Source of the DNA: Diaphorobacter caeni
GTDB lineage: Bacteria > Pseudomonadota > Gammaproteobacteria > Burkholderiales > Burkholderiaceae_C
Reading direction: 5' to 3'
NCBI RefSeq assembly: GCF_015354245.1
Contig: NZ_JADKYZ010000002.1
Coordinates: 372,001-436,000, forward strand
Length of the DNA: 64,000 nucleotides
The translations under genes and the position numbers were made by a program. Shown piece by piece: positions 24,826 through 32,321 of the stretch (its first letter is position 1; the number at the start of each line of letters is the position of its first letter). The notes beneath the pieces were generated by a model. It was not told the DNA's origin. It saw only the letters and a list, made by a program, of their open reading frames with translations, and did not search any database.

Positions 24826-25530
24826 ATGCGATTCAAGAAACCGCAGGTGCGCTACGCCGACACGCCGCAGCCTGCCACGCCGTACCAAGCTGCCGGCCAA
24901 GTGTGGGACGACCGTATCGGCTCGCCGCGCGTGCAGGCGAAGAACTGGCGCTTGATGGCGTTCGGCTGCCTGACGCTCGCGCTGCTGATGGCCGGCGGCC
25001 TGGTGTGGCGCTCGGCGCAGTCCATCGTCACGCCCTACGTCGTGGAGGTGGACAACGCGGGCCAGGTGCGCGCCGTGGGCGAAGCCGCCACGCCGTACCG
25101 GCCCAACGATGCGCAGACGGCGCACCACATCGCGCGCTTCGTGACGCTGGTGCGCTCGCTGTCCATCGACCCCATCGTCGTCCGCCAAAACTGGCTGGAC
25201 GCCTACGACTACACGACCGACAAGGGCGCGGCCGTGCTCAACGACTACGCACGGGTCAACGATCCGTTCGCGCGCATCGGCAAGGAATCCGTCACGGTGC
25301 AGATCACCAGCGTGACCCGCGCCAGCGACACGTCTTTCAACGTGCGCTGGACGGAGCGGCGCTTCGTCAACGGCGCTGCGGCAGGCACTGAACGCTGGAA
25401 CGCCGTGATTTCCATCGTCCAGCAGACCCCGCGTACCGAGCAGCGCCTGCGCAAGAACCCCCTGGGCATCTACGTCAACGGCCTGTCCTGGGCGCGTGAA
25501 CTGGATTCTTCCGAAGGAGCAAAACCATGA
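24826..25530 (+). CDS. trbF: TrbF, T4SS protein (VirB8 type)
   Basis: A 234-residue bitopic inner-membrane protein. The cytoplasmic N-terminus is followed by one membrane segment (LMAFGCLTLALLMAGGLVW, about 43-61) and a periplasmic NTF2-like VirB8 domain (YVVEVDNAGQV, NDPFARIG, FNVRWTERRF). Nucleates assembly of the channel. An AAGGAG site precedes the ATG; overlaps trbG by four bases. Confidence 0.92.
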   Translation: MRFKKPQVRYADTPQPATPYQAAGQVWDDRIGSPRVQAKNWRLMAFGCLTLALLMAGGLVWRSAQSIVTPYVVEVDNAGQVRAVGEAATPYRPNDAQTAHHIARFVTLVRSLSIDPIVVRQNWLDAYDYTTDKGAAVLNDYARVNDPFARIGKESVTVQITSVTRASDTSFNVRWTERRFVNGAAAGTERWNAVISIVQQTPRTEQRLRKNPLGIYVNGLSWARELDSSEGAKP

Positions 25531-26510
25531 ACCTGTCTTTCCGCTTTTACGCTTTGCCGTTGATGCTTGTTGCCCTGGCAGGCTGCGCCACGCAGGGCAA
25601 GCCACCGCCGACCATCTCGCTCGATGAGCCGGTGCAGGCCCAGCCGCTGCCGGAGCCGCCCGCGCCGGTCGAAGTCGTCACGGTGCCCGAGCCGCTGGCG
25701 CTGCCGGCGCAGTTGAAGCCATTGCCCGAGGCCGCCAAGCCTGTGCCGGAACCGGCCGACGAAACCGTGCGCGTCTCGCGCGCCAATGCCGAGGCGCGCA
25801 TCGCGCCCACGCGCGAGGGCTACGTCAATGCGATTCAGGTGTGGCCCTTCACCGATGGCGCGCTGTATCAGGTCTATGCGGCCGTGGGCCGCGTGACCGT
25901 GATCGCGCTCCAGCCCGGCGAGGAACTGGTGACGGTCGCCGCCGGCGATACGGTGCGCTGGATCGTGGGCGACACGTCCAGCGGCAGCGGCGAAGCGTTG
26001 CGCGTCAACGTGATGGTCAAGCCCATCCGCTCGGGCCTCAAGACGAATCTCGTCATCACCACCAGCCGGCGCACCTACCTGCTGGAGCTGACCTCGACCG
26101 AAAAGACGTGGATGGCGTCAGTGTCCTGGGAGTACCCGAAGGACAAGATGCTGGCCTTGCAGCGCCAGGCGCAGGCGGCCAATGCCGCTGCGCCGGTCGA
26201 TACCGGCTTGTCACTGGAGAAGATCCGCTTCCGCTACGCGATCAGCGGCAGCAATCCGCCGTGGAAGCCGCTGCGCGCCTTCGATGACGGCGAGAAGGTC
26301 TATATCCAGTTCCCCGCCGGCATCGCGCAAGGCGAGCTGCCGCCGCTGTTCGTGATCGGTGCGCAGGGCGACGGGCAACTGGTGAACTACCGCTTCCGTG
26401 CGCCGTACTACATCGTGGATCGCCTCTTTGGCGCGGCGGAGCTGCGCTTGGGCGGCGACAAGGGCGATGTGGTGCGGATCGAGCGCACGGATGGCACGCG
26501 GAGGAACTGA
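25527..26510 (+). CDS. trbG: TrbG, outer-membrane T4SS core lipoprotein (VirB9 type)
   Basis: A 327-residue VirB9-like protein. The signal ends in a lipobox LAGC (Cys20), followed by a Pro/Glu-rich linker (residues about 30-80). The VirB9 beta domain covers IQVWPFTDGALYQVYAAVGRVTVIALQPGEEL (in part, near 94-130) and the C-terminal NYRFRAPYYIVDRLF block. Forms the outer-membrane core with TrbI. Two bases separate it from trbI. Confidence 0.93.
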   Translation: MNLSFRFYALPLMLVALAGCATQGKPPPTISLDEPVQAQPLPEPPAPVEVVTVPEPLALPAQLKPLPEAAKPVPEPADETVRVSRANAEARIAPTREGYVNAIQVWPFTDGALYQVYAAVGRVTVIALQPGEELVTVAAGDTVRWIVGDTSSGSGEALRVNVMVKPIRSGLKTNLVITTSRRTYLLELTSTEKTWMASVSWEYPKDKMLALQRQAQAANAAAPVDTGLSLEKIRFRYAISGSNPPWKPLRAFDDGEKVYIQFPAGIAQGELPPLFVIGAQGDGQLVNYRFRAPYYIVDRLFGAAELRLGGDKGDVVRIERTDGTRRN

Positions 26511-26512
26511 CC

Positions 26513-27784
26513 ATGAGCCAGGACGACACCCCCGACCGTGCCGCGCCGCAGGCGGGCAAGGTCGCGCCCGAGGCGGTGGCGCTGCGCGCGCAGCCGCGCC
26601 CGGTCACGCGCCTGAACCGGCGCACGCTGGCGATGCTCATGGGCGGCCTGTCGGTGGCCGTGCTCGGAGCCACCATCTGGTCACTCCAGCCGCACCGGCG
26701 CGGCGCGGGCGAGCAGACCGAGCTTTACAACGTCGATCGCGTCTCCAAGTCCGAAGGGCTGGACGGCCTGCCTTCGGACTACTCGAAGCTGCCGCCGAAG
26801 GTGCCCGAGCTGGGGCCGCCACTGCCGGGCGATCTTGGCCCGGCCATCGTAGCTTCGCAGCAGCCGGTCACGCCCACCTATGCGCCGCCTGGCCATGACC
26901 CGGCGGATGCCTTGCGCAAGGAGGCCGAAGCGGCGGCGGCTTCGACGGTGTTCTTCCGCTCGGGCCAGCAGGGCAAAGCCACCGCGCCTGCGACAGCCCA
27001 AGCCGCTGCGGCTGCGCCGGGCAGCGCCTTGGCGGGCTTCGACCCGCTGGCGGCCGGGCCGGCCTCGACGGCGGCCCAGCCTGCCGACCCGACTGCCACG
27101 CAGAACCGGCAAGACCAGAAGGAGGCGTTCCTGAAAGGCGGTTCTACGGAAACCCGCAATTCCGGCAACCTGCAAATGCCGGCCTCGCCGTATCAGGTCA
27201 TGGCCGGGACGGTGATCGCGGGTGCGCTCGTGACGGGCATCAAGTCGGACGTGCCGGGCGACGTGATCGGCACGGTGACGGAGCCGGTTTATGACTCGGC
27301 CACAGGCAAGTTCCTGCTGATTCCGCAAGGCTCGCGCATCATGGGTAAATACAACAGCCAGGTCAGCTACGGGCAGAGTCGCGTGCAGGTGGTGTGGAAC
27401 CGGATCATCCTGCCCGACACGTCATCGCTGACGCTGGACAACCTGGTGGGCACCGACCCGGCCGGTTATTCCGGCCTGGAAGATGGCGTGGACTACCACT
27501 GGGGCCGCATCTTTGCCGGCGCGGCGTTGACCACGCTGCTGGGCGTAGGCGCGGAACTGGCCGCGCCCGAGAACCGCCAGGACGGCAACCGCATCGTGAT
27601 CGCGGGGCGAGATAGCGCCCAGGACAGCATCAATCAGGTGGGCCAGGAGATGACCCGGCGCAACATGAACATCCAGCCGACCTTGACCGAGCGACCGGGC
27701 CTGCCGGTGCGGATCATCGTCAACCGCGATTTGGTGCTGCGGCCGTACCAGCCGATGTTCTTCCAGAGGGGGACTATGCGATGA
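26513..27784 (+). CDS. trbI: TrbI, T4SS core protein (VirB10 type)
   Basis: A 423-residue VirB10-like protein spanning the envelope. One membrane segment lies near residues 43-62 (LAMLMGGLSVAVLGATIW), followed by a Pro/Ala-rich periplasmic linker. The C-terminal TrbI domain has AGTVIAGALVTGIKSDVPG, IPQGSRIMGKYNSQVSYGQ and VNRDLVLRPY. It links the inner-membrane ATPases to the TrbG ring. Overlaps the following DUF2274 gene by four bases. Confidence 0.94.
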   Translation: MSQDDTPDRAAPQAGKVAPEAVALRAQPRPVTRLNRRTLAMLMGGLSVAVLGATIWSLQPHRRGAGEQTELYNVDRVSKSEGLDGLPSDYSKLPPKVPELGPPLPGDLGPAIVASQQPVTPTYAPPGHDPADALRKEAEAAAASTVFFRSGQQGKATAPATAQAAAAAPGSALAGFDPLAAGPASTAAQPADPTATQNRQDQKEAFLKGGSTETRNSGNLQMPASPYQVMAGTVIAGALVTGIKSDVPGDVIGTVTEPVYDSATGKFLLIPQGSRIMGKYNSQVSYGQSRVQVVWNRIILPDTSSLTLDNLVGTDPAGYSGLEDGVDYHWGRIFAGAALTTLLGVGAELAAPENRQDGNRIVIAGRDSAQDSINQVGQEMTRRNMNIQPTLTERPGLPVRIIVNRDLVLRPYQPMFFQRGTMR

Positions 27785-28026
27785 GTACGAGCAAAAAGCT
27801 GCGGCTGGGGCCTCTACCCAAGACCGAGAACTTCAAGTTGACCTTTGCCTGCCCGGCCAGCCTGAAAGCCGACCTCGACCGCTACGCCGCGCTGCACGCG
27901 CAGACCTACGGTGAGGCGGTTGATGCGGCGACGCTCATCCCGCACATGCTCGAAGCCTTCATGGCAGGAGATCGGGGATTCAGGAAGGGCACCACGACGC
28001 GGAGCATGCCGTCCAAGCCGACATGA
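27781..28026 (+). CDS. DUF2274 family protein, last gene of the transfer operon
   Basis: An 81-residue protein of DUF2274 (KLRLGPLPKTENFKLTFACPASLKADLDRYAALHAQTYGE), which regularly closes the trb operon of Tn4371-type ICEs and related islands. The central helix-rich part resembles a ribbon-helix-helix-like small DNA-binding protein, but no function is established. ATGA overlap with trbI; a strong hairpin follows 33 bp downstream. Confidence 0.85.
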   Translation: MSTSKKLRLGPLPKTENFKLTFACPASLKADLDRYAALHAQTYGEAVDAATLIPHMLEAFMAGDRGFRKGTTTRSMPSKPT

Positions 28027-28058
28027 TGGCCGCGACCACTGCCCAGCAGCATCCATCG

Positions 28059-28083
28059 AACGCGCGGCCCAAGGCCGCGCGTT
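28059..28083 (+). terminator. Hairpin terminator after the trb operon
   Basis: A perfect 11-bp stem (AACGCGCGGCC at 28059-28069 with GGCCGCGCGTT at 28073-28083) and a three-base loop, followed by CTTCATT rather than a clean T run. Very stable, and well placed to end the transfer operon transcript. Confidence 0.6.
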
Positions 28084-28199
28084 CTTCATTCTGGATGCCG
28101 CCAAGAGCCGCCTGGGCTATGATGACAAGACAAGCCCGCCGTCCCTCGGCAATCCGGCACGACACAGTGCGATGCGGCTTTCTCTCCCAACGCTCCTAT

Positions 28200-28463
28200 G
28201 TGGCTCCTAGCTCCCGAGGCCACACCTCGCCAAAGTGGCTGAGAAAAGAGCTAACCTACTGTCCCATATGCGGTTTCAAGCCCTGCGTGATTTTCACGAA
28301 GGACTTGACACCGGAACTTTTTTGTTGCCCTGATTGTTTGTTTGGTTACGCCGCCTTCGGCGTCGATGTTTATCCGTTTGGAGGCGCCAAGAAACGCCTT
28401 CATGCGTTGTTGCGAAGCCTTGCCGTACAGGCGTACTGTCTGCGGCTTCGGCGCCTAGCCTGA
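28200..28463 (+). pseudogene. Possible remnant of a small zinc-ribbon protein gene at the ICE/chromosome border
   Basis: A frame running from upstream codes for a segment with two cysteine pairs, CPIC and CCPDC (about 20 residues apart), preceded by WLRKELT and followed by LFGYAAFGVDVYPFGG. That is the spacing of a small zinc ribbon. GTG at 28200 is the only plausible local start, and there is no clear ribosome binding site. The frame then runs into the 18-bp inverted repeat at 28385-28478, which would disrupt it. I do not recognise the family; it could be a decayed chromosomal gene or non-coding. Confidence 0.2.
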
Positions 28464-28478
28464 AGGCGTTTCTTGGCG
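28385..28478. repeat. Perfect 18-bp inverted repeat enclosing a 58-bp palindromic loop
   Basis: CGCCAAGAAACGCCTTCA at 28385-28402 is exactly mirrored at 28461-28478. Inside are further complementary pieces (CGAAGCC with GGCTTCG near the loop ends), so the whole 94 bp can fold into one long hairpin. No transposase or integron recombination core was seen. It might be a small non-autonomous element, an ICE-end structure or an RNA element. Confidence 0.7.
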
Positions 28479-28630
28479 TTGTGGGGGTTGATCAGGAGGC
28501 AGTGGTGGCCGCTTGGGCCCGCTACTCCCGTGATTCAATTCCGCTCAATGGAACAATTGTTTGCTGTCACCTGTTTGCCAATGATGTCATTGGCTTGCTC
28601 CTAAAATCGGCGCTGACTCCTCACGGAGTC

Positions 28631-28800
28631 CACGTTCTCAGGGCGGGGCGAAATTCCCCACCGGCGGTATCTGATGCGTTTTTTCAAGAAGCGACATCAG
28701 CAGCCCGCGAGCGCCGCGCTTCATTCAAATGGGATGCGGGTCAGCAGATCTGGTGAGATGCCAGAGCCGACGGTCACAGTCCGGATGAAAGAGAAACGTG
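28631..28800 (+). promoter_or_regulatory. FMN riboswitch (RFN element)
   Basis: The conserved RFN core is easily read: TTCTCAGGGCGGGG and AAATTCCCCACCGGCGGTA near the start, AGCCCGCGAGCGCC in the middle, and AGCCGACGGTCACAGTCCGGATG with AAAGAGAA at the end. The closing P1 helix is CACGTT (28631-28636) with AACGTG (28795-28800). It lies 104 bases upstream of ribH2 and would lower its expression when FMN is plentiful. The expression platform (28801-28904) contains small GC-rich hairpins, with no clear T-run terminator, so control of translation is likelier. Confidence 0.95.
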
Positions 28801-28904
28801 AAGCAAGATGCTCTGTTGCGGCTCCTGTGGGGTGCCGCGCACGGCATTGCGCTTCGCGCGCCCTGATTCATTTCAACGCTTCATCGTTTCAAGAAACAAA
28901 GCAA

Positions 28905-29429
28905 ATGAATCAGACCGACATGCAACATCTGTCTCCCAACGCGGCCGCACCCGCCGTGCCTTCCAACACCCGCATCGCCATCATCAGCGCCAACTGGCAC
29001 GATGACATCGTGCACCAGGCACGCGACTCGGCGATCCGCCGTCTCGTCGAACTCGGCGCCAACGCGGCCAACATCCAGACCGTGGAACTGCCCGGCGCTT
29101 TCGAGATTCCGCTGATGGCCAAGAGGCTCGCGGAATCGGGTCAGTTCGATGCGGTGATCGCCTGCGCGCTGATCGTCAACGGCGGCATCTACCGCCACGA
29201 GTTCGTGACCACCGCGGTGATCGACGGCCTCATGCGCGTGCAGCTGGATACCGGCGTGCCCGTGTTCTCGGTGGCGCTCACGCCGCTGAACTTCCATGAT
29301 CACGACGATCACCACGACTACTTCTTCCACCACTTCCTGAAAAAGGGCGAAGAAGCCGCCAACGCCTGCGCGCACACGCTCGCGCAGCATGCGCAGGTCG
29401 CCAAGCTGCTGGCCCCGCAGGCTGCCTGA
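28905..29429 (+). CDS. ribH: 6,7-dimethyl-8-ribityllumazine synthase (type 2 RibH)
   Basis: Condenses 5-amino-6-ribitylaminouracil with 3,4-dihydroxybutanone phosphate to the riboflavin precursor. The 174 residues match the RibH2 subfamily known from Brucella and other proteobacteria: IAIISANWHDDIV, VELPGAFEIPLMAKRLA, IVNGGIYRHEFVTTAVIDGLMRVQL (in part) and the His-rich FHDHDDHHDYFFHHFLKKGEEAA. The ATG at 28905 is chosen because codons upstream fall in the riboswitch. A lone ribH2 under FMN control suggests an auxiliary, demand-driven copy beside the main rib operon elsewhere. Confidence 0.93.
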   Translation: MNQTDMQHLSPNAAAPAVPSNTRIAIISANWHDDIVHQARDSAIRRLVELGANAANIQTVELPGAFEIPLMAKRLAESGQFDAVIACALIVNGGIYRHEFVTTAVIDGLMRVQLDTGVPVFSVALTPLNFHDHDDHHDYFFHHFLKKGEEAANACAHTLAQHAQVAKLLAPQAA

Positions 29430-29451
29430 AAACGATCTGCAGAATCAAATG

Positions 29452-29489
29452 AAAAAAACCTGCGAGCCTTGCTGTTCGCAGGTTTTTTT
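29452..29489. terminator. Bidirectional terminator between ribH and the desaturase gene
   Basis: A7-CCTGCGA (29452-29465) pairs with TCGCAGG-T7 (29476-29489) around a ten-base loop. It gives a U-tract on either strand and serves the two convergent genes. Confidence 0.9.
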
Positions 29490-29513
29490 GTGGGCAACCG
29501 ATGCCGGAAAAGC

Positions 29514-30728
29514 TCAGCCGTGCGCCGCGCGCAGACGCATGGAGAAATCCTGCAGCGCCTTGATGCCACTGGTCTCCGCACGCTGACACCACGCCTGCAG
29601 GTCGGCCGTCAGCTGTTCGCGCGATTGCGAGGTGTTGAGCCACAACTGGCGCAGTTCCTCGCGCATGGTGATCATCTTGTCGAGCACCGGGTGCGCCGCA
29701 CGGGCCTCCACCAATTGCGCCTGCCAACGGGCTGGCACCTTCTCGGCGTCGCGATGCAGCCAGCGCTTGGCGGCACGCATCGCGGTGACGTCGGCCTTCT
29801 TCGCCTTGAGCGCTTCAAGCTCGTCACGGCAGGCCTTGCGCACGCCACGCGCATAACGCGCCATGACCTCGTAGCGATTGGCGATCACGGCCTCAAGCGT
29901 CTTCTCGTCGGCCACGGGCTTGACCTCGCCGAGCAGCATCTTGGGCGGCAGCTTCTTGACCTTGGCCCAGCCCACCTTCTGCATCGCGCTGATGTAGAAC
30001 CAGCCGATGTCGAATTCATACCGCTTCACGGAGAATTTGGCCGATGTGGGATAGGTGTGGTGGTTGTTGTGCAGTTCCTCGCCGCCGATCACGATGCCCC
30101 AGGGCACGAGATTGGTCGACGCATCCACAGCCTCGAAATTGCGGTAGCCCCAATAGTGGCCCACGCCGTTGACCACACCGGCCGCCCAGAAGGGAATCCA
30201 GAGCATCTGCACCGCCCAGACCGTGAGACCTACGCCGCCGAACAGGATCACATCGAGAATCAACATCAGGCCCACACCCTGCCAGCCAAAGCGCGTGTAC
30301 ACGTTGCGCTCCATCCAGTCGCTGGGCGTGCCGTGGCCGAACTTCTTGAGCGTTTCCTCATTCTTCGCTTCGGAGCGATACAGCTCCGCGCCGCGCCACA
30401 TCACTGTGTTCAGGCCGCGCGTCTGCGGGCTGTGCGGATCGTCCTCGGTCTCGCACTTCGCGTGGTGCTTGCGGTGGATCGCCACCCACTCCTTGGTCTG
30501 CATGCCTGTGCCGACCCACAGCCAGAAGCGGAAAAAGTGCGACGGAACCGCACCCAGATCAAGCGAGCGATGCGCCTGCGAGCGATGCAGAAAAATCGTC
30601 ACCGCCGCAATCGTGATGTGCGTGGTCAGCAGCGTGTACAGCACGATCTGCCACCAAGCCAGATCCCACACGCCATGGGCCAGCCATGCAATGACGGCGT
30701 TCAGCGGAGCCCAATCAGGTAACAGCAT
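29514..30728 (-). CDS. Membrane fatty acid desaturase (DesA/OLE1-type)
   Basis: A di-iron integral membrane desaturase of 404 residues. The three histidine boxes are intact: HRSQAHRSLD near residues 48-53, HRKHHAK near 85-89, and HNNHHTYP in the second half, with hydrophobic segments between them. The C-terminal 170 residues are a charged extension (LEALKAKKADVTAMRAAKRW and similar) beyond the catalytic core. It introduces a double bond in acyl-CoA or phospholipid acyl chains; Delta-9 is typical for relatives. ATG at 30728 is used; a TTG two codons upstream is better spaced from GAAGG and may be the real start. Confidence 0.88.
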   Translation of the reverse strand: MLLPDWAPLNAVIAWLAHGVWDLAWWQIVLYTLLTTHITIAAVTIFLHRSQAHRSLDLGAVPSHFFRFWLWVGTGMQTKEWVAIHRKHHAKCETEDDPHSPQTRGLNTVMWRGAELYRSEAKNEETLKKFGHGTPSDWMERNVYTRFGWQGVGLMLILDVILFGGVGLTVWAVQMLWIPFWAAGVVNGVGHYWGYRNFEAVDASTNLVPWGIVIGGEELHNNHHTYPTSAKFSVKRYEFDIGWFYISAMQKVGWAKVKKLPPKMLLGEVKPVADEKTLEAVIANRYEVMARYARGVRKACRDELEALKAKKADVTAMRAAKRWLHRDAEKVPARWQAQLVEARAAHPVLDKMITMREELRQLWLNTSQSREQLTADLQAWCQRAETSGIKALQDFSMRLRAAHG

Positions 30729-30942
30729 AGACAAGCAGCCTTCACAACACAGGGTTTCGCCGAACTCCGGCGGGACATGACGACATTAGGAACCGGTCAT
30801 GAGGCAAGAATGCCCATACCCGCAAAAAGTTCCGAGGTATGCAGGACAGCGCCGCAACATCCGCGAGAGGGACGTGCCTGCAAAACCGCTTGAGAGCGTC
30901 AACACGCCCTCAGGCCGACAACGGATGGCGGCCAGCTATCGT

Positions 30943-32217
30943 TTACTTGCGCGTCCAGACCGCGGCGAAGAAACCATCAGTCTGGTGCGTGTGCGGCCAC
31001 AGACGCAGGTAGCGCGTGCCGGTCTCGCCGCCGCTGCACAGATCATTCGCAGAGGCGACCTTCAATTGCGTGAGCAGCTCGCCCGCATCCAGCGCCTCGA
31101 AGCCTTCATGCGCGGCTGAAAACGCCTCGGCAATCGCCTCGTTTTCCTGCGGCAGCACGCTGCAGGTCGCGTAGATCAGGCGGCCGCCCGGCTTCACGAG
31201 GCGCGCGGCGCTCGCGAGGATGGCGGTCTGCTTCTGCGCGAGTTCGGCCAGCGCCTCGGGCGACTGGCGCCATTTCAGATCGGGATTGCGGCGCAGCGTG
31301 CCGAGGCCCGAACAGGGCGCGTCGACCAGCACGCGGTCGATCTTGCCCGCCAGGCGCTTGATGCGCTCATCGCGCTCGTGCGCGATCGCCGCAGGATGCA
31401 CGTTGGACAGCCCCGAGCGCGCCAGACGCGGCTTGAGCGCTTCCAGACGGTGGGCCGACACGTCGAACGCATAGAGTCGGCCGGTGCTGCGCATGGACGC
31501 GCCGATGGCCAACGTCTTGCCGCCGGCGCCCGCGCAGAAATCCACCACCATCTCGCCGCGCTTGGCGTCGAGCAGCAGGGCCAGCAATTGCGAGCCCTCG
31601 TCCTGCACCTCGATGGCGCCGCGCACGAAGGCGTCGAGCTTGGTGAGCGGCGGCTTGCCGTCGATGCGCAGGCCGAGCGGCGAGTAAGGCGTCGCCACCG
31701 ACTTGATGCCGACCTTGGCCAGCTCTTTCTGCACCACGTCGCGCTTGTCCTTGAGCGCATTCACGCGCAAGTCGAGCGGCGCGGGCTGCGCCATGCTGTC
31801 CGCCAGCGCCCAGAAACCCGCCTCGTCCAGCTGGGCCTTGAGCGGCTCGACCAGCCAGTCCGGCAGGTTGTGGCGGTGGTGGGCCATCAGTTCGTCGAGG
31901 TTGACGCTGTCGCAGGCATCCAGCCACTTGATTTCATGGTCGGACAGCGCCGCCTTCACGAAATCACGCGGGCCGTGGAAGCCCAGAATGGCCAGGCGCC
32001 GCTCGCGCGGGCCGCTGCCGGAGCGGGCGAGCTGCTCGAACAGCAGCTTCTTGCGCAGTACGGCGTAAGTCGTTTCGGCCAGAGTGGCGCGCTCGCGCGG
32101 ACCGAGATTGCGGTGGTCGCGGAAAAAACGGGAGACCACGGCGTCGGCCGGGTGCTCGAAGGTAAGAACCTGCCTGATCAGCTCAGCGCAGGCATCCAGA
32201 AGGGCTTTGGGGTGCAT
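30943..32217 (-). CDS. RsmB/NOP-family RNA (cytosine-C5) methyltransferase
   Basis: A 424-residue SAM-dependent enzyme of the RsmB family, which methylates cytosine in rRNA. The N-terminal NusB-like helical part is followed by the Rossmann core: VQDEGSQLLALLLDAKRGEMVVDFCAGAGGKTL (in part), then LVDAPCSGLGTLRRNPDLKWR with motif IV Cys and YATCSVLPQENEAI with the motif VI catalytic Cys. The ATG at 32217 (MHPKALLDA) fits homologues; the open frame upstream has no coding signal. A paralogue of RsmB rather than RsmB itself cannot be excluded. It is followed by the desaturase after a 208-bp gap. Confidence 0.9.
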   Translation of the reverse strand: MHPKALLDACAELIRQVLTFEHPADAVVSRFFRDHRNLGPRERATLAETTYAVLRKKLLFEQLARSGSGPRERRLAILGFHGPRDFVKAALSDHEIKWLDACDSVNLDELMAHHRHNLPDWLVEPLKAQLDEAGFWALADSMAQPAPLDLRVNALKDKRDVVQKELAKVGIKSVATPYSPLGLRIDGKPPLTKLDAFVRGAIEVQDEGSQLLALLLDAKRGEMVVDFCAGAGGKTLAIGASMRSTGRLYAFDVSAHRLEALKPRLARSGLSNVHPAAIAHERDERIKRLAGKIDRVLVDAPCSGLGTLRRNPDLKWRQSPEALAELAQKQTAILASAARLVKPGGRLIYATCSVLPQENEAIAEAFSAAHEGFEALDAGELLTQLKVASANDLCSGGETGTRYLRLWPHTHQTDGFFAAVWTRK

Positions 32218-32321
32218 CCTCCAATTGTCCCATCTTTGGGAACACCCCCGGAGTCGCTGCGCGCCTTCCCCCCGCTCCATGCATTGCTTACGTCCAGGCT
32301 TTGCTTGCGCAATGCGGACCG

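Larger units (their letters stand above)
1..28100. mobile_element. Right-hand part of a Tn4371-family integrative and conjugative element
   Basis: The order relaxase, cargo, LysR regulator, EexN-like lipoprotein, traG, copG-like, trbBCDEJ(K)LFGI, DUF2274 is the transfer module layout known for Tn4371-type ICEs, where accessory genes lie between relaxase and traG. The relaxase is cut by the left edge, so integrase, replication genes and the left attachment site are not visible. The right end is not fixed: the transfer operon ends at 28026, a hairpin follows at 28059-28083, and chromosomal sequence has begun by the FMN riboswitch at 28631. The boundary therefore lies between about 28090 and 28600. 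A T-rich octamer at 28318-28325 (TTTTTTGT) is one possible attachment core but cannot be tested without the other end. Confidence 0.85.
28027..28630. other. Gene-poor junction between ICE and chromosome
   Basis: This 604-bp stretch holds the transfer-operon hairpin (28059-28083), a possible attachment core TTTTTTGT (28318-28325), the zinc-ribbon remnant, the long inverted repeat (28385-28478) and the promoter region of the riboswitch transcript. A TAAAAT at 28602-28607 preceded by TGCTCC is the best -10 candidate for the latter. No convincing intact gene is present. Confidence 0.6.

Noticed and set aside
28385-28478. Integron attC site
   Set aside because: The inverted repeat has the size of an attC but no RYYYAAC/GTTRRRY core pair at its ends and no gene cassette structure around it.
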